Shown: piece by piece, positions 9,832 to 17,083 of the stretch | Layout: each line of letters begins with the position of its first letter | How positions within the stretch are numbered: the first letter of the stretch is position 1 | Assembly (NCBI GenBank): GCA_030645355.1 | Contig: JAUSNJ010000177.1 | Location: 1-49,016 of the forward strand | DNA from: Rhodoferax sp. | GTDB lineage: Bacteria; Pseudomonadota; Gammaproteobacteria; Burkholderiales; Burkholderiaceae_C | Direction: 5' to 3' | DNA: 49,016 bases | The notes under the pieces: model-generated | Told to the model about the DNA's origin: nothing | Database searches by the model: none | What the model saw: the letters and a program-made list of their open reading frames with translations, nothing else | Translations under genes and position numbers: made by a program

Positions 9832-9864
9832 CCAAAAGAAAAAAAGGCCATAGCCCTCGTACTC

Positions 9865-10152
9865 TCAGAACGCAGCGGAAACGCCGTCTATGCGATCCAG
9901 GCGGACCACAATGCGTGAGGCCTGCTGGTTGCGCCCGATGGCGAACCGCTCGTCCACTGCCGTCACCACCATGGAGATGGTGGTGCCGCTGGCGTAGATC
10001 GTGACGCCTTTGCCTTTTTCCTTGCTCTCCAGCAGGCTGGCCCGCAACGGGTCCTTTTCGCCGGCGGATGCGGTGTCGGCCGCGCCCGCCGAGCCGGTTG
10101 CCAGGATGGTGGACAGCAAAATCCAGGAAAGCATTCGTGATGGGGTGTGCAT
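9865..10152 (-). CDS. Small exported protein of unknown function
   Basis: A 95-residue protein with a good signal peptide (MHTPSRMLSWILLSTILATGSAGA, cleavage likely before ADTAS). The mature part of about 70 residues has a basic stretch and a beta-rich end (GVTIYASGTTISMVVTAVDERFAIGRNQQASRIVVRLDRIDGVSAAF). There are no cysteines or further membrane helices. I chose ATG 10152 because it has GGAG 8 nt upstream and starts the signal peptide; the longer frame overlaps the globin gene. It lies 61 nt after the globin stop on the same strand and is probably transcribed from the same sigma-54 promoter. I do not recognise the family; small beta-strand periplasmic or surface protein is as far as the sequence goes. 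Confidence 0.72.
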   Translation of the reverse strand: MHTPSRMLSWILLSTILATGSAGAADTASAGEKDPLRASLLESKEKGKGVTIYASGTTISMVVTAVDERFAIGRNQQASRIVVRLDRIDGVSAAF

Positions 10153-10213
10153 GGTGAGGGCTCCGTATGATGGATGGAAAAACCAGCGTGACAGGGGAGC
10201 GCTGGCAGTGGCA

Positions 10214-10642
10214 TTAAACCGGAATTGCCTGACAGGCCTCGCGTGCACCCACTTGCATGGTGCCGGACAGCAGGCCGTAGGCCAGTGTCCAGGCCTGGCG
10301 GACGGCAGGGGTAAATTTGTCGCCCAAGCCCTGTTCCAGCGTCCACAGCAGCGCACTGCCCACGGTTGCGTAGTGTTCATCACGCACGCCGTAGGCCACG
10401 TGGCGCGCACCCAGATTGCGCAGCACGGGTGCCAGCGTGTCCAGGCGCGTAAGGCCGCCGACGGCAGAGCCCAGCATGGACATCAGCATGCGGCCCTGGT
10501 CGGCCATATTGCCCTTGAACAGCGGACGCAGGCTGGGGTCCAGCACAAAGAGACGGGTGTAGAAGAGTTCTGAGGCAATAGCGGCGATGGGGCGGACGTC
10601 CTCAAAGGAGGTTTGGACCAGGGAGATTTGTTCGGAATTCAT
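10214..10642 (-). CDS. Single-domain bacterial globin (VHb/flavohemoglobin type)
   Basis: A 142-residue heme protein aligned by eye with Vitreoscilla hemoglobin and flavohemoglobin globin domains. The proximal ligand is His81 in LGARHVAYGV; the distal pair is Tyr28 (B10, LFYTRLF) and Gln49 (E7, NMADQGRML), the combination linked to tight O2 binding and NO dioxygenation. There is no reductase domain, so an external reductase would be needed for turnover, or the protein senses or buffers O2 or NO. I start at ATG 10642 (MNSEQIS); the longer frame adds 28 unconserved residues. Sigma-54 promoter B places transcription start near 10699, a 57-nt leader. The small exported protein follows. Confidence 0.92.
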   Translation of the reverse strand: MNSEQISLVQTSFEDVRPIAAIASELFYTRLFVLDPSLRPLFKGNMADQGRMLMSMLGSAVGGLTRLDTLAPVLRNLGARHVAYGVRDEHYATVGSALLWTLEQGLGDKFTPAVRQAWTLAYGLLSGTMQVGAREACQAIPV

Positions 10643-10709
10643 GGAGATTCTTTCAAGGTTGGATCGTTTGGGTTGTGGACCGCGCGTTGCGGCGCCGACC
10701 GGCTGTCTA

Positions 10710-10749
10710 CCCAAGAAGCGTGCCAACCGGAAAACCCAATGAAATCAAC
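10710..10749 (-). promoter_or_regulatory. Sigma-54 promoter B with -43 box (globin gene)
   Basis: Minus-strand TGGCACGCTTCTTGGG (10725-10710) matches the sigma-54 -24/-12 consensus; inferred start near 10699. The box CCCAATGAAATCAAC (10735-10749, plus strand) begins exactly 10 bp from the -24 end, as in promoters A, C and D. It carries the IHF core WATCAA but not the distal TTR. The region lies between the globin and the histidine kinase 3' end. Confidence 0.85.
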
Positions 10750-10777
10750 AATCCAGCGCGCACTAGGGGTTGCCAAC

Positions 10778-10795
10778 TGTCGGCGCGAACCGACA
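10778..10795. promoter_or_regulatory. TGTC-N10-GACA activator site B
   Basis: A perfect TGTCGG-N6-CCGACA palindrome begins 53 bp from the -24 end of promoter B and is centred near -87. No second palindrome was found at the position it would occupy, which falls inside the kinase coding region. Confidence 0.8.
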
Positions 10796-10828
10796 CTACG
10801 TGTGCCCGCGCCGGAAAAACCAGCGAAA

Positions 10829-11695
10829 TCAGCCGTCCTGTTGCGTCAGTGTTCGCAGCCGGACGGTGATGTGGGTACCGTGATCCACCTGGCTGCTGAC
10901 CCTGATCGTGCCGCCGTGCAGGTCTACCGCTTGCTTCACGATGGCCAGTCCCAGTCCGGCCCCCTGGATATTGCCTACGTTGCTGGCGCGTTGAAAGGGC
11001 TCGAGCAGGTCCTGTATCTCGTCTGCTGGAATGCCAATGCCCTGGTCCGAGATTTCAAATACGGTATCTGATCCGTGCGCATAGACCTTGAGGCGAACCT
11101 CTCCACCCAACGGCGAATACTGGATGGCATTGGACAGGAGGTTGCCCAGGATGTGTCGCAGGAGATCTGCATCCAGCATGTGTTCACCGAGTTCGTCGGA
11201 ACACTGCACGATGAGGTCGCACGCGTTGTCAACCTGCTGCCGTCTGGCTTCTGCAACCAGCTTGCTGCACAGGTCGGGCAGGTCGAGCAGCATTGGCCTG
11301 AATTCGAGCATATGGGCCTCAGCCTGGCCCAGCAACAGAATGCGTTCCAGCATGCGCGTCATGCGGTTGACGCCGGTCCGGATCATGTCCAGCAGCTCGG
11401 TCTTTTCACTGAACGGCAGTCGCTCGCCGTAGCTCCGCAGTAAGTCCTGTGCGGACTGGATGGCGGCCAGTGGTGTTCTGAATTCATGGCTGGTCATGGC
11501 GATAAACCGCGTGCGCAAGTCGTGGAGACGTTGCTGGCGTTCCACCGCGGACCGGGTTTCGCGCTCGGCTATGGCACGGGCTTGAGCGGACTCTTTCTCC
11601 CGTCGGGCAAGCTTGATGCGATCCGCCAATGCAAACGACAGCAACACCAGCCCCAGTCGAAGGCAGCGGGTTGCGGGATTGGAGATGGTCTTCAT
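10829..11695 (-). CDS. Histidine kinase, apparent remnant of a 7TMR-DISM kinase
   Basis: A 288-residue kinase. One residual hydrophobic segment (LRLGLVLLSFALADRI) and a coiled coil lead to HisKA with phospho-acceptor His in MTSHEFRTPLAAIQS, then HATPase_c with N box GNLLSNAIQYSP, G1 DQGIGIP and G2 GAGLGLAIVKQAV. The LLSFALADRI-LARREKE junction is what normally follows the seventh helix of 7TMR-DISM sensors, so the sensor part seems lost. I use ATG 11695 (MKTISN), but promoter C would start transcription only about 2 nt before it, so translation is either leaderless or begins at a downstream GTG/TTG in the hydrophobic segment. The response regulator gene is directly upstream on the same strand. 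It is the likely partner, together with or instead of the TPR-PAS kinase. Confidence 0.87.
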   Translation of the reverse strand: MKTISNPATRCLRLGLVLLSFALADRIKLARREKESAQARAIAERETRSAVERQQRLHDLRTRFIAMTSHEFRTPLAAIQSAQDLLRSYGERLPFSEKTELLDMIRTGVNRMTRMLERILLLGQAEAHMLEFRPMLLDLPDLCSKLVAEARRQQVDNACDLIVQCSDELGEHMLDADLLRHILGNLLSNAIQYSPLGGEVRLKVYAHGSDTVFEISDQGIGIPADEIQDLLEPFQRASNVGNIQGAGLGLAIVKQAVDLHGGTIRVSSQVDHGTHITVRLRTLTQQDG

Positions 11696-11707
11696 TCCAT
11701 GCATCCA

Positions 11708-11747
11708 CTCAAGATGCATGCCACAAAAAATACCCAATGAAATCAAC
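11708..11747 (-). promoter_or_regulatory. Sigma-54 promoter C with -43 box (histidine kinase)
   Basis: Minus-strand TGGCATGCATCTTGAG (11723-11708) fits sigma-54 -24/-12 with a weaker -12; inferred start near 11697. The box CCCAATGAAATCAAC (11733-11747, plus strand) is identical to that of promoter B and sits at the same 10-bp offset. It lies in the 144-bp gap between the response regulator and kinase genes, so the kinase can be expressed apart from the regulator. Confidence 0.8.
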
Positions 11748-11775
11748 GGGGCAGCTGATGCCCGGGGTGGCCGGA

Positions 11776-11793
11776 TGTCTGCGGTTGCAGACA
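11776..11793. promoter_or_regulatory. TGTC-N10-GACA activator site C
   Basis: A perfect TGTCTG-N6-CAGACA palindrome begins 53 bp from the -24 end of promoter C, centred near -87. Its inner bases differ from the other first sites, yet the TGTC...GACA ends and the spacing are kept, which argues for selection on the protein-contact positions. Confidence 0.8.
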
Positions 11794-11839
11794 CCGTTGG
11801 CGCGCCGACTGGGCGCGCCACCCGATGGTGCCTGCGGTC

Positions 11840-13186
11840 TCAGCTTTTGAAGCTGGCCGACTCCAACTGGTGGCGGGCCAGCAAGGCGTAAAAGTCGGTC
11901 CGGTTGCGCCGCGCCAGCTTGGCGGCCTGCGCAACATTGCCGTTGGTGATCTTGAGCAGTTGCGTCAGGTAGTCGCGTTCAAATTCCTTGCGGGCATCGT
12001 CCAGCGCCAGCATTTCAGTGCCCCGGGTGCTCAGCGCGCTCTGCACCAGGGAGGCTGGTATCAGCGGCCCGGTGCACAGCACGACGCATTTCTCCACGAC
12101 GTTCTGCAGCTGGCGCACATTGCCGGGCCAGGACGCCGTGGCTAGCAGCTCCAGCCCGCCCGAAGCAAAGGCGGTCAGCGGTTTGGCGTAACGTTGCGAC
12201 AGACTGCGCATGAAATGGTTGGCCAGCAGCGCAATGTCTTCTCGCCGTTCGGATAGCGGCGGCAGGGTCAGCCCCACCACATTGAGCCGGTAGAAGAGGT
12301 CTTCCCGAAACCGGCCTGCGGCGACTTCATCTTCGAGCTTGCGGTTGGACGCCGAAATAACCCGCACATCCACCTTGTGCGGTTTGGCAGCACCCACCGG
12401 GCGCACCTCCCGCTCTTGCAGGACCCGCAGCAGCTTGACCTGCATGGCGAGCGGCAAATCCGCAATCTCGTCCAGAAAAATGGTGCCGCGGTGCGCCGTG
12501 GTGAACAGCCCCACACTGTCACGCACGGCGCCGGTAAACGAGCCCTTGGTGTGGCCAAACAATTCAGACTCCACCAGGTTTTCGGGAATAGCCCCGCAGT
12601 TCACGGCCACCAGTGCCCCGTTGGCGCGCGCACTGGAGGCATGCAGCGCGCGCGCCAGCAGTTCTTTGCCGGTACCACTTTCGCCGTGGATCAGCACGGA
12701 GGCATCGCTTTGCGAAATCAAGCGCGCTTCGGACAGCAATTTCTCCATCCGCGGACTGCGGGTGATGATGGCTTCGCGCCAGGATTCACCGGCGTCGTCC
12801 CCAGGCATATCGGCGCCCAGCGCCGACGAGACTTCGAGGGCACGGTCCACTTCGCGCATCAGGTCCACGCCCTCAAAGGGCTTGGTGATATAGCCAAACA
12901 CGCCGCGCTGCATGGCATGCACGGCGTCCGGGATGGTGCCGTTGGCGGTCAGCATCAAAACCGGAAGCAAAGGGAAACGCCGGTGTACGGCTTCGAACAA
13001 CTGCAGCCCGTCCATACCCGCCATGCGCAGGTCGGTGATCATGATGTTCGGCAGTTCCAGATCCAGCTTCGCCAGGGCCGCCGTCCCGCTGTCTGCTTCT
13101 AGGGTGGTGTGTCCTTCGTAGTGCAGCCGCATCGACAGCAGTCGCAGCAGTGCAGGGTCATCGTCAACGATCAGGATACGTGCCAT
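11840..13186 (-). CDS. GlrR/QseF-like sigma-54-dependent response regulator
   Basis: A 448-residue NtrC-family activator. The receiver domain (1-120) has acidic residues in ILIVDDDPALLRLLSMRL and the phospho-acceptor Asp in NIMITDLRMAGMDG. The AAA+ domain (about 140-370) has Walker A GESGTGKELLARALH, the sigma-54-contacting loop as GSFTGAV, Walker B GTIFLDEIADLP and the arginine-finger region. A Fis-type HTH ends the protein (NVAQAAKLARRNRTDFYALL). Along its whole length it follows GlrR more closely than NtrC, AtoC or PrsR (WREAIITRSPRMEKLLSEA, SWPGNVRQLQNVVEKCV). GlrR binds TGTC-N10-GACA, and six such sites lie before four sigma-54 promoters around this gene. It would activate those promoters when phosphorylated. 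Its own gene has no such promoter. Confidence 0.93.
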   Translation of the reverse strand: MARILIVDDDPALLRLLSMRLHYEGHTTLEADSGTAALAKLDLELPNIMITDLRMAGMDGLQLFEAVHRRFPLLPVLMLTANGTIPDAVHAMQRGVFGYITKPFEGVDLMREVDRALEVSSALGADMPGDDAGESWREAIITRSPRMEKLLSEARLISQSDASVLIHGESGTGKELLARALHASSARANGALVAVNCGAIPENLVESELFGHTKGSFTGAVRDSVGLFTTAHRGTIFLDEIADLPLAMQVKLLRVLQEREVRPVGAAKPHKVDVRVISASNRKLEDEVAAGRFREDLFYRLNVVGLTLPPLSERREDIALLANHFMRSLSQRYAKPLTAFASGGLELLATASWPGNVRQLQNVVEKCVVLCTGPLIPASLVQSALSTRGTEMLALDDARKEFERDYLTQLLKITNGNVAQAAKLARRNRTDFYALLARHQLESASFKS

Positions 13187-13320
13187 ATATTGCAGTCAGA
13201 TTGAGCAGGCACCCAGGTTTCGGGTAGATGCGCGGTGGATGGGGGAACTGTGTGCAGCATAGCGTCTTTGACGCGGTTTGGATCTGCGCTTGATCCGGGG
13301 GGTGTGACGCTTGCTCCTGA

Positions 13321-13362
13321 TTTAGGAGCTATACAGGCATATTTCACGAGGGCTATAGCCCG
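13321..13362 (-). repeat. Dispersed Comamonadaceae-type intergenic repeat, copy 1
   Basis: The plus strand reads TTTAGGAGCTATACAGGC then ATTTCACGAGGGCTATAGCC. Its reverse complement resembles the copies at 20713, 21799 and 46483 (core GCTAGCCCTCG). It sits in the divergent gap between the response regulator and the TPR-PAS kinase (13187-13455), where I see no clear promoter. Confidence 0.6.
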
Positions 13363-13455
13363 ATTTGGCAAATGCTCCAGTGACCGAATGGCACCCCCGA
13401 GCGCCGTTTGGCGCTTTTGCCGGAGGGACACTGCGTCTTGGTACCATGGTTCACG

Positions 13456-16140
13456 ATGTCGGCTCCCCACCTCCCCATCCTGGAATTCTTTGCCACTGAC
13501 GATGCGGTCGCGGTGCTGGAAGCATCCCTTGCTGCGGCGAAGGGCTCCGAGCGCCTGCCCGCAATGATTGCCCTGGCCTGGCAGATGCGCCAGCGCGATA
13601 CCCAGCGGGCGCTGGCACTGGCGGATGAAGCGCAAACCAGCCTGGACACAAGCCTCTCCGTGCCCGACAGCTTGGCCGACGAAACCGCGCGGCGCCGCTG
13701 CCAGGCACGGCTGATGTTGATTCGCAGCGAGGCGAAGTTCCTGGCTGGCGAGCTGGATGCAAGCGCCATCCTGGGTGCCAGGGCCTTACAAGACTTTGCT
13801 GCCTGCCCTGATGCCATTGGCTGTGCCGACGCGCACTGGTTGCAATACCTCATTGCGAGCGGGCAAGGCGACGCCGTGCGCCAGGATGCCGAACTGGAGG
13901 CCGCGGCCGCCGCGGCCCAGAGCCACGACCCCGTGCGGGTTACGGTGGCCCACGCTGCGCTCGCCTTCCGTGCGGTGTACCAAGATGTCGGCGCCGCCCA
14001 AAATAAATGGGCCGCGCGGTTTGCGGGTGGCACCGCCGATATGCACCCGGCGGCGGCCTCCTGGGTAAATGGTTTCTTTGCCGCTGCTACCGGACAGAGC
14101 AGCAAACACGTCGAATCCATCCAGCACTACGGCATCACCTACACGCAGGCGCTGGCCACGGGGCAAATCCGGCGGGCGGTCGTCGCCGCCACCAACCTTG
14201 GTGTTGGATTCAACAATCTTAACGACCACCACGCCGCACTCGAATGGATGCAGCGCGGGCTGGATTTGGCCCGACCCCACGGCTGGCCGGGCGCCATGGG
14301 GGTCGCACTGCTGCAAACCGCCGGGACCCTGCGCGAGTTGCAGCGCTTTGACGCCGCCCGTGCGCTGCTGCGCGAGGCGATGGCGCTGATGGCGCAACAG
14401 GCGGCCTCCCGTAACTACGCAGTTGCGCTGCGCTATCTGGCGGATGTGGATCTCAGCTGTCACCAATACACCGACGCACTGGCGAGCTTTCAATTACTGG
14501 AGCAACGTGCGAACGCGCTCGGGGCAGCGGACATGCTGTGTAACGCCTTGCGCGGTCAAGCACGGGCACTATTGGAATTGGAGCAACCGCAAACCGCGCT
14601 GGCCAAGGCACATGCCGCCTTGGCGGCGGCACGGTCGGACGCTATTCACCAGATTGACGCCTTGCGGGTGCTGGCCGACATCCACGCTCGGCATGCGCTG
14701 CCCCCTCCACTTGGCATGGTAGCCCCCAGCGTGCCGCTGCATTATCTGCAACAGGCACTGGAAGCGGCTGCAACGATGGAGGACTACACCGTCCCCGGCG
14801 ATCTGCTGGAAGTGGTGGCACAGGCCCACGCCAATGTAGGTGACACCGCACGGGCCTTCGAGTTGGCCAAACAAGCCATTGCCGCCCGGGAAGTGACCCA
14901 CAGCCGGGAAGCCAGCAACCGCGCGGTCGCCATGCAGATCACCCACGAAACACAGCGGGCACGTGCGGAAGAACTGCACCAGCGGCAACTGGCCGAAGCC
15001 CATGCGGGGCGCGCCGATCTGCTCGAGCAGGCGAACGAGGCCTACCATGCCGTGCTGGAGAATGCACAGGATGCCATCGTGCTGACCGACAGCCAGGGGC
15101 GCATCCACAACTGGAACCAGCAGGCCGTCATCAGTTTTGGCTGGACGCTAGACGAGGCCCTGGGCAAAGACATTCTTGCGATGCTGTTCCCGGCACGGTT
15201 CCGTGACGAAGTGAGCGCCACGATGGCGCGCCAGCAAACGGCCCAGAAGAATACGCCCCGCCTGGAGACCATGGCCACCCGGCGCGATGGCACGGAATTC
15301 CCCATCGAGCTATCGGTCACGTCCATGCGTGTGCGTGGCCAGTTCGAATGCAGTTTTTTCGTTCGCGACATTACGCAGCGCGTCCAGGCTGGGTTGGAAA
15401 TTGCGGAGTCATTGGCCCGGCAACGCGAGTTGGCAGACCTGAAGTCGCGGTTTGTGTCCATGGCGTCGCATGAGTTCCGCACAAAATGGGCCACCATCCT
15501 TTCTTCGTCGGATTTGCTGAAGCTTTACGGCGCACGCATGGTCGATGCGGAGCGCGAGAGCTGCTTTGCGTTCATCAGCGATTCCGTGCACCGCATGAAG
15601 AACATGCTGGAGGATGTGCTGCTGATTGGCGTGACCGAGGCCGGTGTCTCGCAGTTCAAACCGTCGGCACACGTACTGGGGCCGTTGTGCGAATCGATTG
15701 TCGAGGATGTGCAACGCGGCTTTGCCGACCATTCTGCGATTGCACACAGCATTGAATTTCGCATCGCAGATGCACTGTGTCTGGTGGACCTGGACGAGCG
15801 TTGGTTTCGGCACATCTTTGGCAATCTGCTGTCCAACGCCGTCAAGTATTCACCCGAAGGCGGTGTGGTGCGCTTTGAAGCCACTGTGCAACCGGAAGAG
15901 GTCGAGTTTCAGGTGGAGGACCGCGGCATTGGCCTGCCGCAGCAGGAAATCCCCCGCCTGTTCGAAACCTTTTTCCGGGCCAGCAACAGCGGCAAGATCT
16001 CGGGTACCGGGCTGGGCCTGTCCATCGTCCAGCGCGCGGTCGAACTGCACGGCGGGCGCATCTCCGTCGCATCCGAACTCGGCCGGGGCACGACCTTCAC
16101 GGTGGTACTGCCGTTGCGCCAATCGCTATTGATTCAGTAG
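13456..16140 (+). CDS. TPR-PAS sensor histidine kinase
   Basis: An 894-residue cytoplasmic kinase without membrane helices. Residues about 1-520 are helical TPR-like repeats (for example GVGFNNLNDHHAALEWMQRG and AGTLRELQRFDAARALL), followed by a coiled coil, a PAS domain (about 545-665, YHAVLENAQDAIVLTDSQG), HisKA and HATPase_c (N box GNLLSNAVKYSPEGG, G boxes DRGIGLP and GTGLGLSIVQRAV). The H-box reads SHEFRTKW where SHEFRTPL is usual, so the phospho-acceptor His is kept but the following Pro-Leu is replaced. ATG 13456 is preferred; ATG 13408 in the same frame is possible. It is divergent from the GlrR-like regulator, and its 3' end is 4 bp from the PEP-CTERM gene. PAS plus TPR suggests an intracellular or protein-borne signal. 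It may phosphorylate the neighbouring regulator. Confidence 0.88.
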   Translation: MSAPHLPILEFFATDDAVAVLEASLAAAKGSERLPAMIALAWQMRQRDTQRALALADEAQTSLDTSLSVPDSLADETARRRCQARLMLIRSEAKFLAGELDASAILGARALQDFAACPDAIGCADAHWLQYLIASGQGDAVRQDAELEAAAAAAQSHDPVRVTVAHAALAFRAVYQDVGAAQNKWAARFAGGTADMHPAAASWVNGFFAAATGQSSKHVESIQHYGITYTQALATGQIRRAVVAATNLGVGFNNLNDHHAALEWMQRGLDLARPHGWPGAMGVALLQTAGTLRELQRFDAARALLREAMALMAQQAASRNYAVALRYLADVDLSCHQYTDALASFQLLEQRANALGAADMLCNALRGQARALLELEQPQTALAKAHAALAAARSDAIHQIDALRVLADIHARHALPPPLGMVAPSVPLHYLQQALEAAATMEDYTVPGDLLEVVAQAHANVGDTARAFELAKQAIAAREVTHSREASNRAVAMQITHETQRARAEELHQRQLAEAHAGRADLLEQANEAYHAVLENAQDAIVLTDSQGRIHNWNQQAVISFGWTLDEALGKDILAMLFPARFRDEVSATMARQQTAQKNTPRLETMATRRDGTEFPIELSVTSMRVRGQFECSFFVRDITQRVQAGLEIAESLARQRELADLKSRFVSMASHEFRTKWATILSSSDLLKLYGARMVDAERESCFAFISDSVHRMKNMLEDVLLIGVTEAGVSQFKPSAHVLGPLCESIVEDVQRGFADHSAIAHSIEFRIADALCLVDLDERWFRHIFGNLLSNAVKYSPEGGVVRFEATVQPEEVEFQVEDRGIGLPQQEIPRLFETFFRASNSGKISGTGLGLSIVQRAVELHGGRISVASELGRGTTFTVVLPLRQSLLIQ

Positions 16141-16144
16141 CTGC

Positions 16145-16897
16145 TTACGCAATACCCGCGAGGGCCAAGGGCCTTTTTTCATTCGACAACGGGTTCCCGG
16201 AAGCCCCGGCTGTCGCCCGCCGGCGAACAGCCCCGAGGCCAGCCAGCGCGGCTGCGACCAACACCAGCGTGCCCGGTTCGGGCACCTGGACGGCTGCCAC
16301 ATCGCCGCGACGGACGGCCATGGCCAGGAACTCGGTCGTGGTCTTTCCGAATGCGCCCTGGCCGCCGTCGCCCGCTTCGAAGTACCACGCGTTGTCGGGA
16401 CTGAACGCGAACTCCGTACCGGACCAGTAGTAGAACGGCTGCAAGTTCAGGAAGTCACCGGTATTGCCCGTGGGCACGCCGGAGATGTTGCCCAACTCGG
16501 TATACCAAAGATGGCCCATCTCGCTGCCCGTGCAGTTGATTCCAGAGGAGTCAGCATTGCTGCAGGAAGAGTCGGGTATCAGGGTGGTGGGCAAACGCCA
16601 GCCGCTGAACGTGCCAACCAGCAGGGTGTTGGCCCAACTGTTTGCGGCATTCCAGGTCATGAAGCCACCGTAGCCCAGGCCCCAGGGGTCGTTGGTATTT
16701 CCCGCCGTGGCACTGGCGTCGGCATCGCGCAGCCAGGTGATGTCGAGATCGGTGTCGTACAAAAAGACGGCACTGTCGTTGGCGACGGCCTGACCATTGA
16801 TGTCACGGCCCATCAGTGTGGCCTGTGCGGGCGTTGCGGGCATCGCGGCGCTCGCGGCAAATGCCATCAACATGGCCTCTAGTCTCTTCAATTTCAT
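16145..16897 (-). CDS. PEP-CTERM sorted extracellular protein with DUF1566-like domain
   Basis: A 250-residue secreted protein. A signal peptide (MKLKRLEAMLMAFAASAAMPATPAQA) precedes a DUF1566/Lcl-like domain (ITWLRDAD, SGWRLPTTL, FYYWSGTEFA, AMAVRRGD). The PEP-CTERM signal follows from residue 205: VPEPGT, a hydrophobic helix, then RRR at 225-227. Such proteins are processed by exosortase and released or attached with exopolysaccharide; no exosortase is in this window. After RRR there are 23 more residues, whereas most PEP-CTERM proteins end within a few; the tail runs into the end of the convergent kinase gene. ATG 16897 has AGGAG upstream. Sigma-54 promoter D gives a leader of about 43 nt. 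Confidence 0.92.
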   Translation of the reverse strand: MKLKRLEAMLMAFAASAAMPATPAQATLMGRDINGQAVANDSAVFLYDTDLDITWLRDADASATAGNTNDPWGLGYGGFMTWNAANSWANTLLVGTFSGWRLPTTLIPDSSCSNADSSGINCTGSEMGHLWYTELGNISGVPTGNTGDFLNLQPFYYWSGTEFAFSPDNAWYFEAGDGGQGAFGKTTTEFLAMAVRRGDVAAVQVPEPGTLVLVAAALAGLGAVRRRATAGASGNPLSNEKRPLALAGIA

Positions 16898-16950
16898 TGG
16901 GTTCTCCTGCGTTGTTACTGGTGGGTGACTGGTTTGGGTGCAGGGATATA

Positions 16951-16990
16951 CCCAAGATACGTGCCACAGAAGAATCTCAATGAAATCAAC
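16951..16990 (-). promoter_or_regulatory. Sigma-54 promoter D with -43 box (PEP-CTERM gene)
   Basis: Minus-strand TGGCACGTATCTTGGG (16966-16951) matches sigma-54 -24/-12; inferred start near 16940. The box CTCAATGAAATCAAC (16976-16990, plus strand) is at the same 10-bp offset as in A-C. A second GATTGAAATCAAC occurs at 17062-17074, between the two activator sites. Confidence 0.87.
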
Positions 16991-17018
16991 GATCTGGCGT
17001 TTTCCACCCGCCACAAAC

Positions 17019-17036
17019 TGTCGGGGTTTGCCGACG
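17019..17036. promoter_or_regulatory. TGTC-N10-GACG activator site D1
   Basis: The palindrome TGTCGG-N6-CCGACG begins 53 bp from the -24 end of promoter D, the same offset as A1, B and C. It differs from the GlrR consensus only in the last base, as A1 does. Confidence 0.78.
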
Positions 17037-17083
17037 CGTGTTGGGGGAGGCAGAAGAAACCGATTGAAATCAACGGCCTAACG

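Larger units (their letters stand above)
9553..9864. other. Gene-free interval: leader and control region of GGDEF gene
   Basis: This 312-bp stretch holds the leader of the GGDEF gene, promoter A and its two activator sites. It also holds a partial dispersed repeat (GCCATAGCCCTCGT, 9847-9860) next to the end of the small exported-protein gene. A 30-codon minus-strand ORF starts at the ATG near 9630 (MKTTSSRTNTENG) and ends in the stop overlapping the GTG start of the GGDEF gene. It has no recognisable features and could be a leader peptide or chance. Confidence 0.6.

Noticed and set aside
11797..11821. TGGCGCGCC-rich hairpin after the response regulator as a terminator
   Set aside because: The stem is good but no T-run follows on either strand, and it may simply be GC-rich spacer.
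11840..13186. Naming the regulator PrsR because a PEP-CTERM gene is near
   Set aside because: Its sequence follows GlrR, the binding sites match the GlrR motif, and no exosortase or prsK gene is present.
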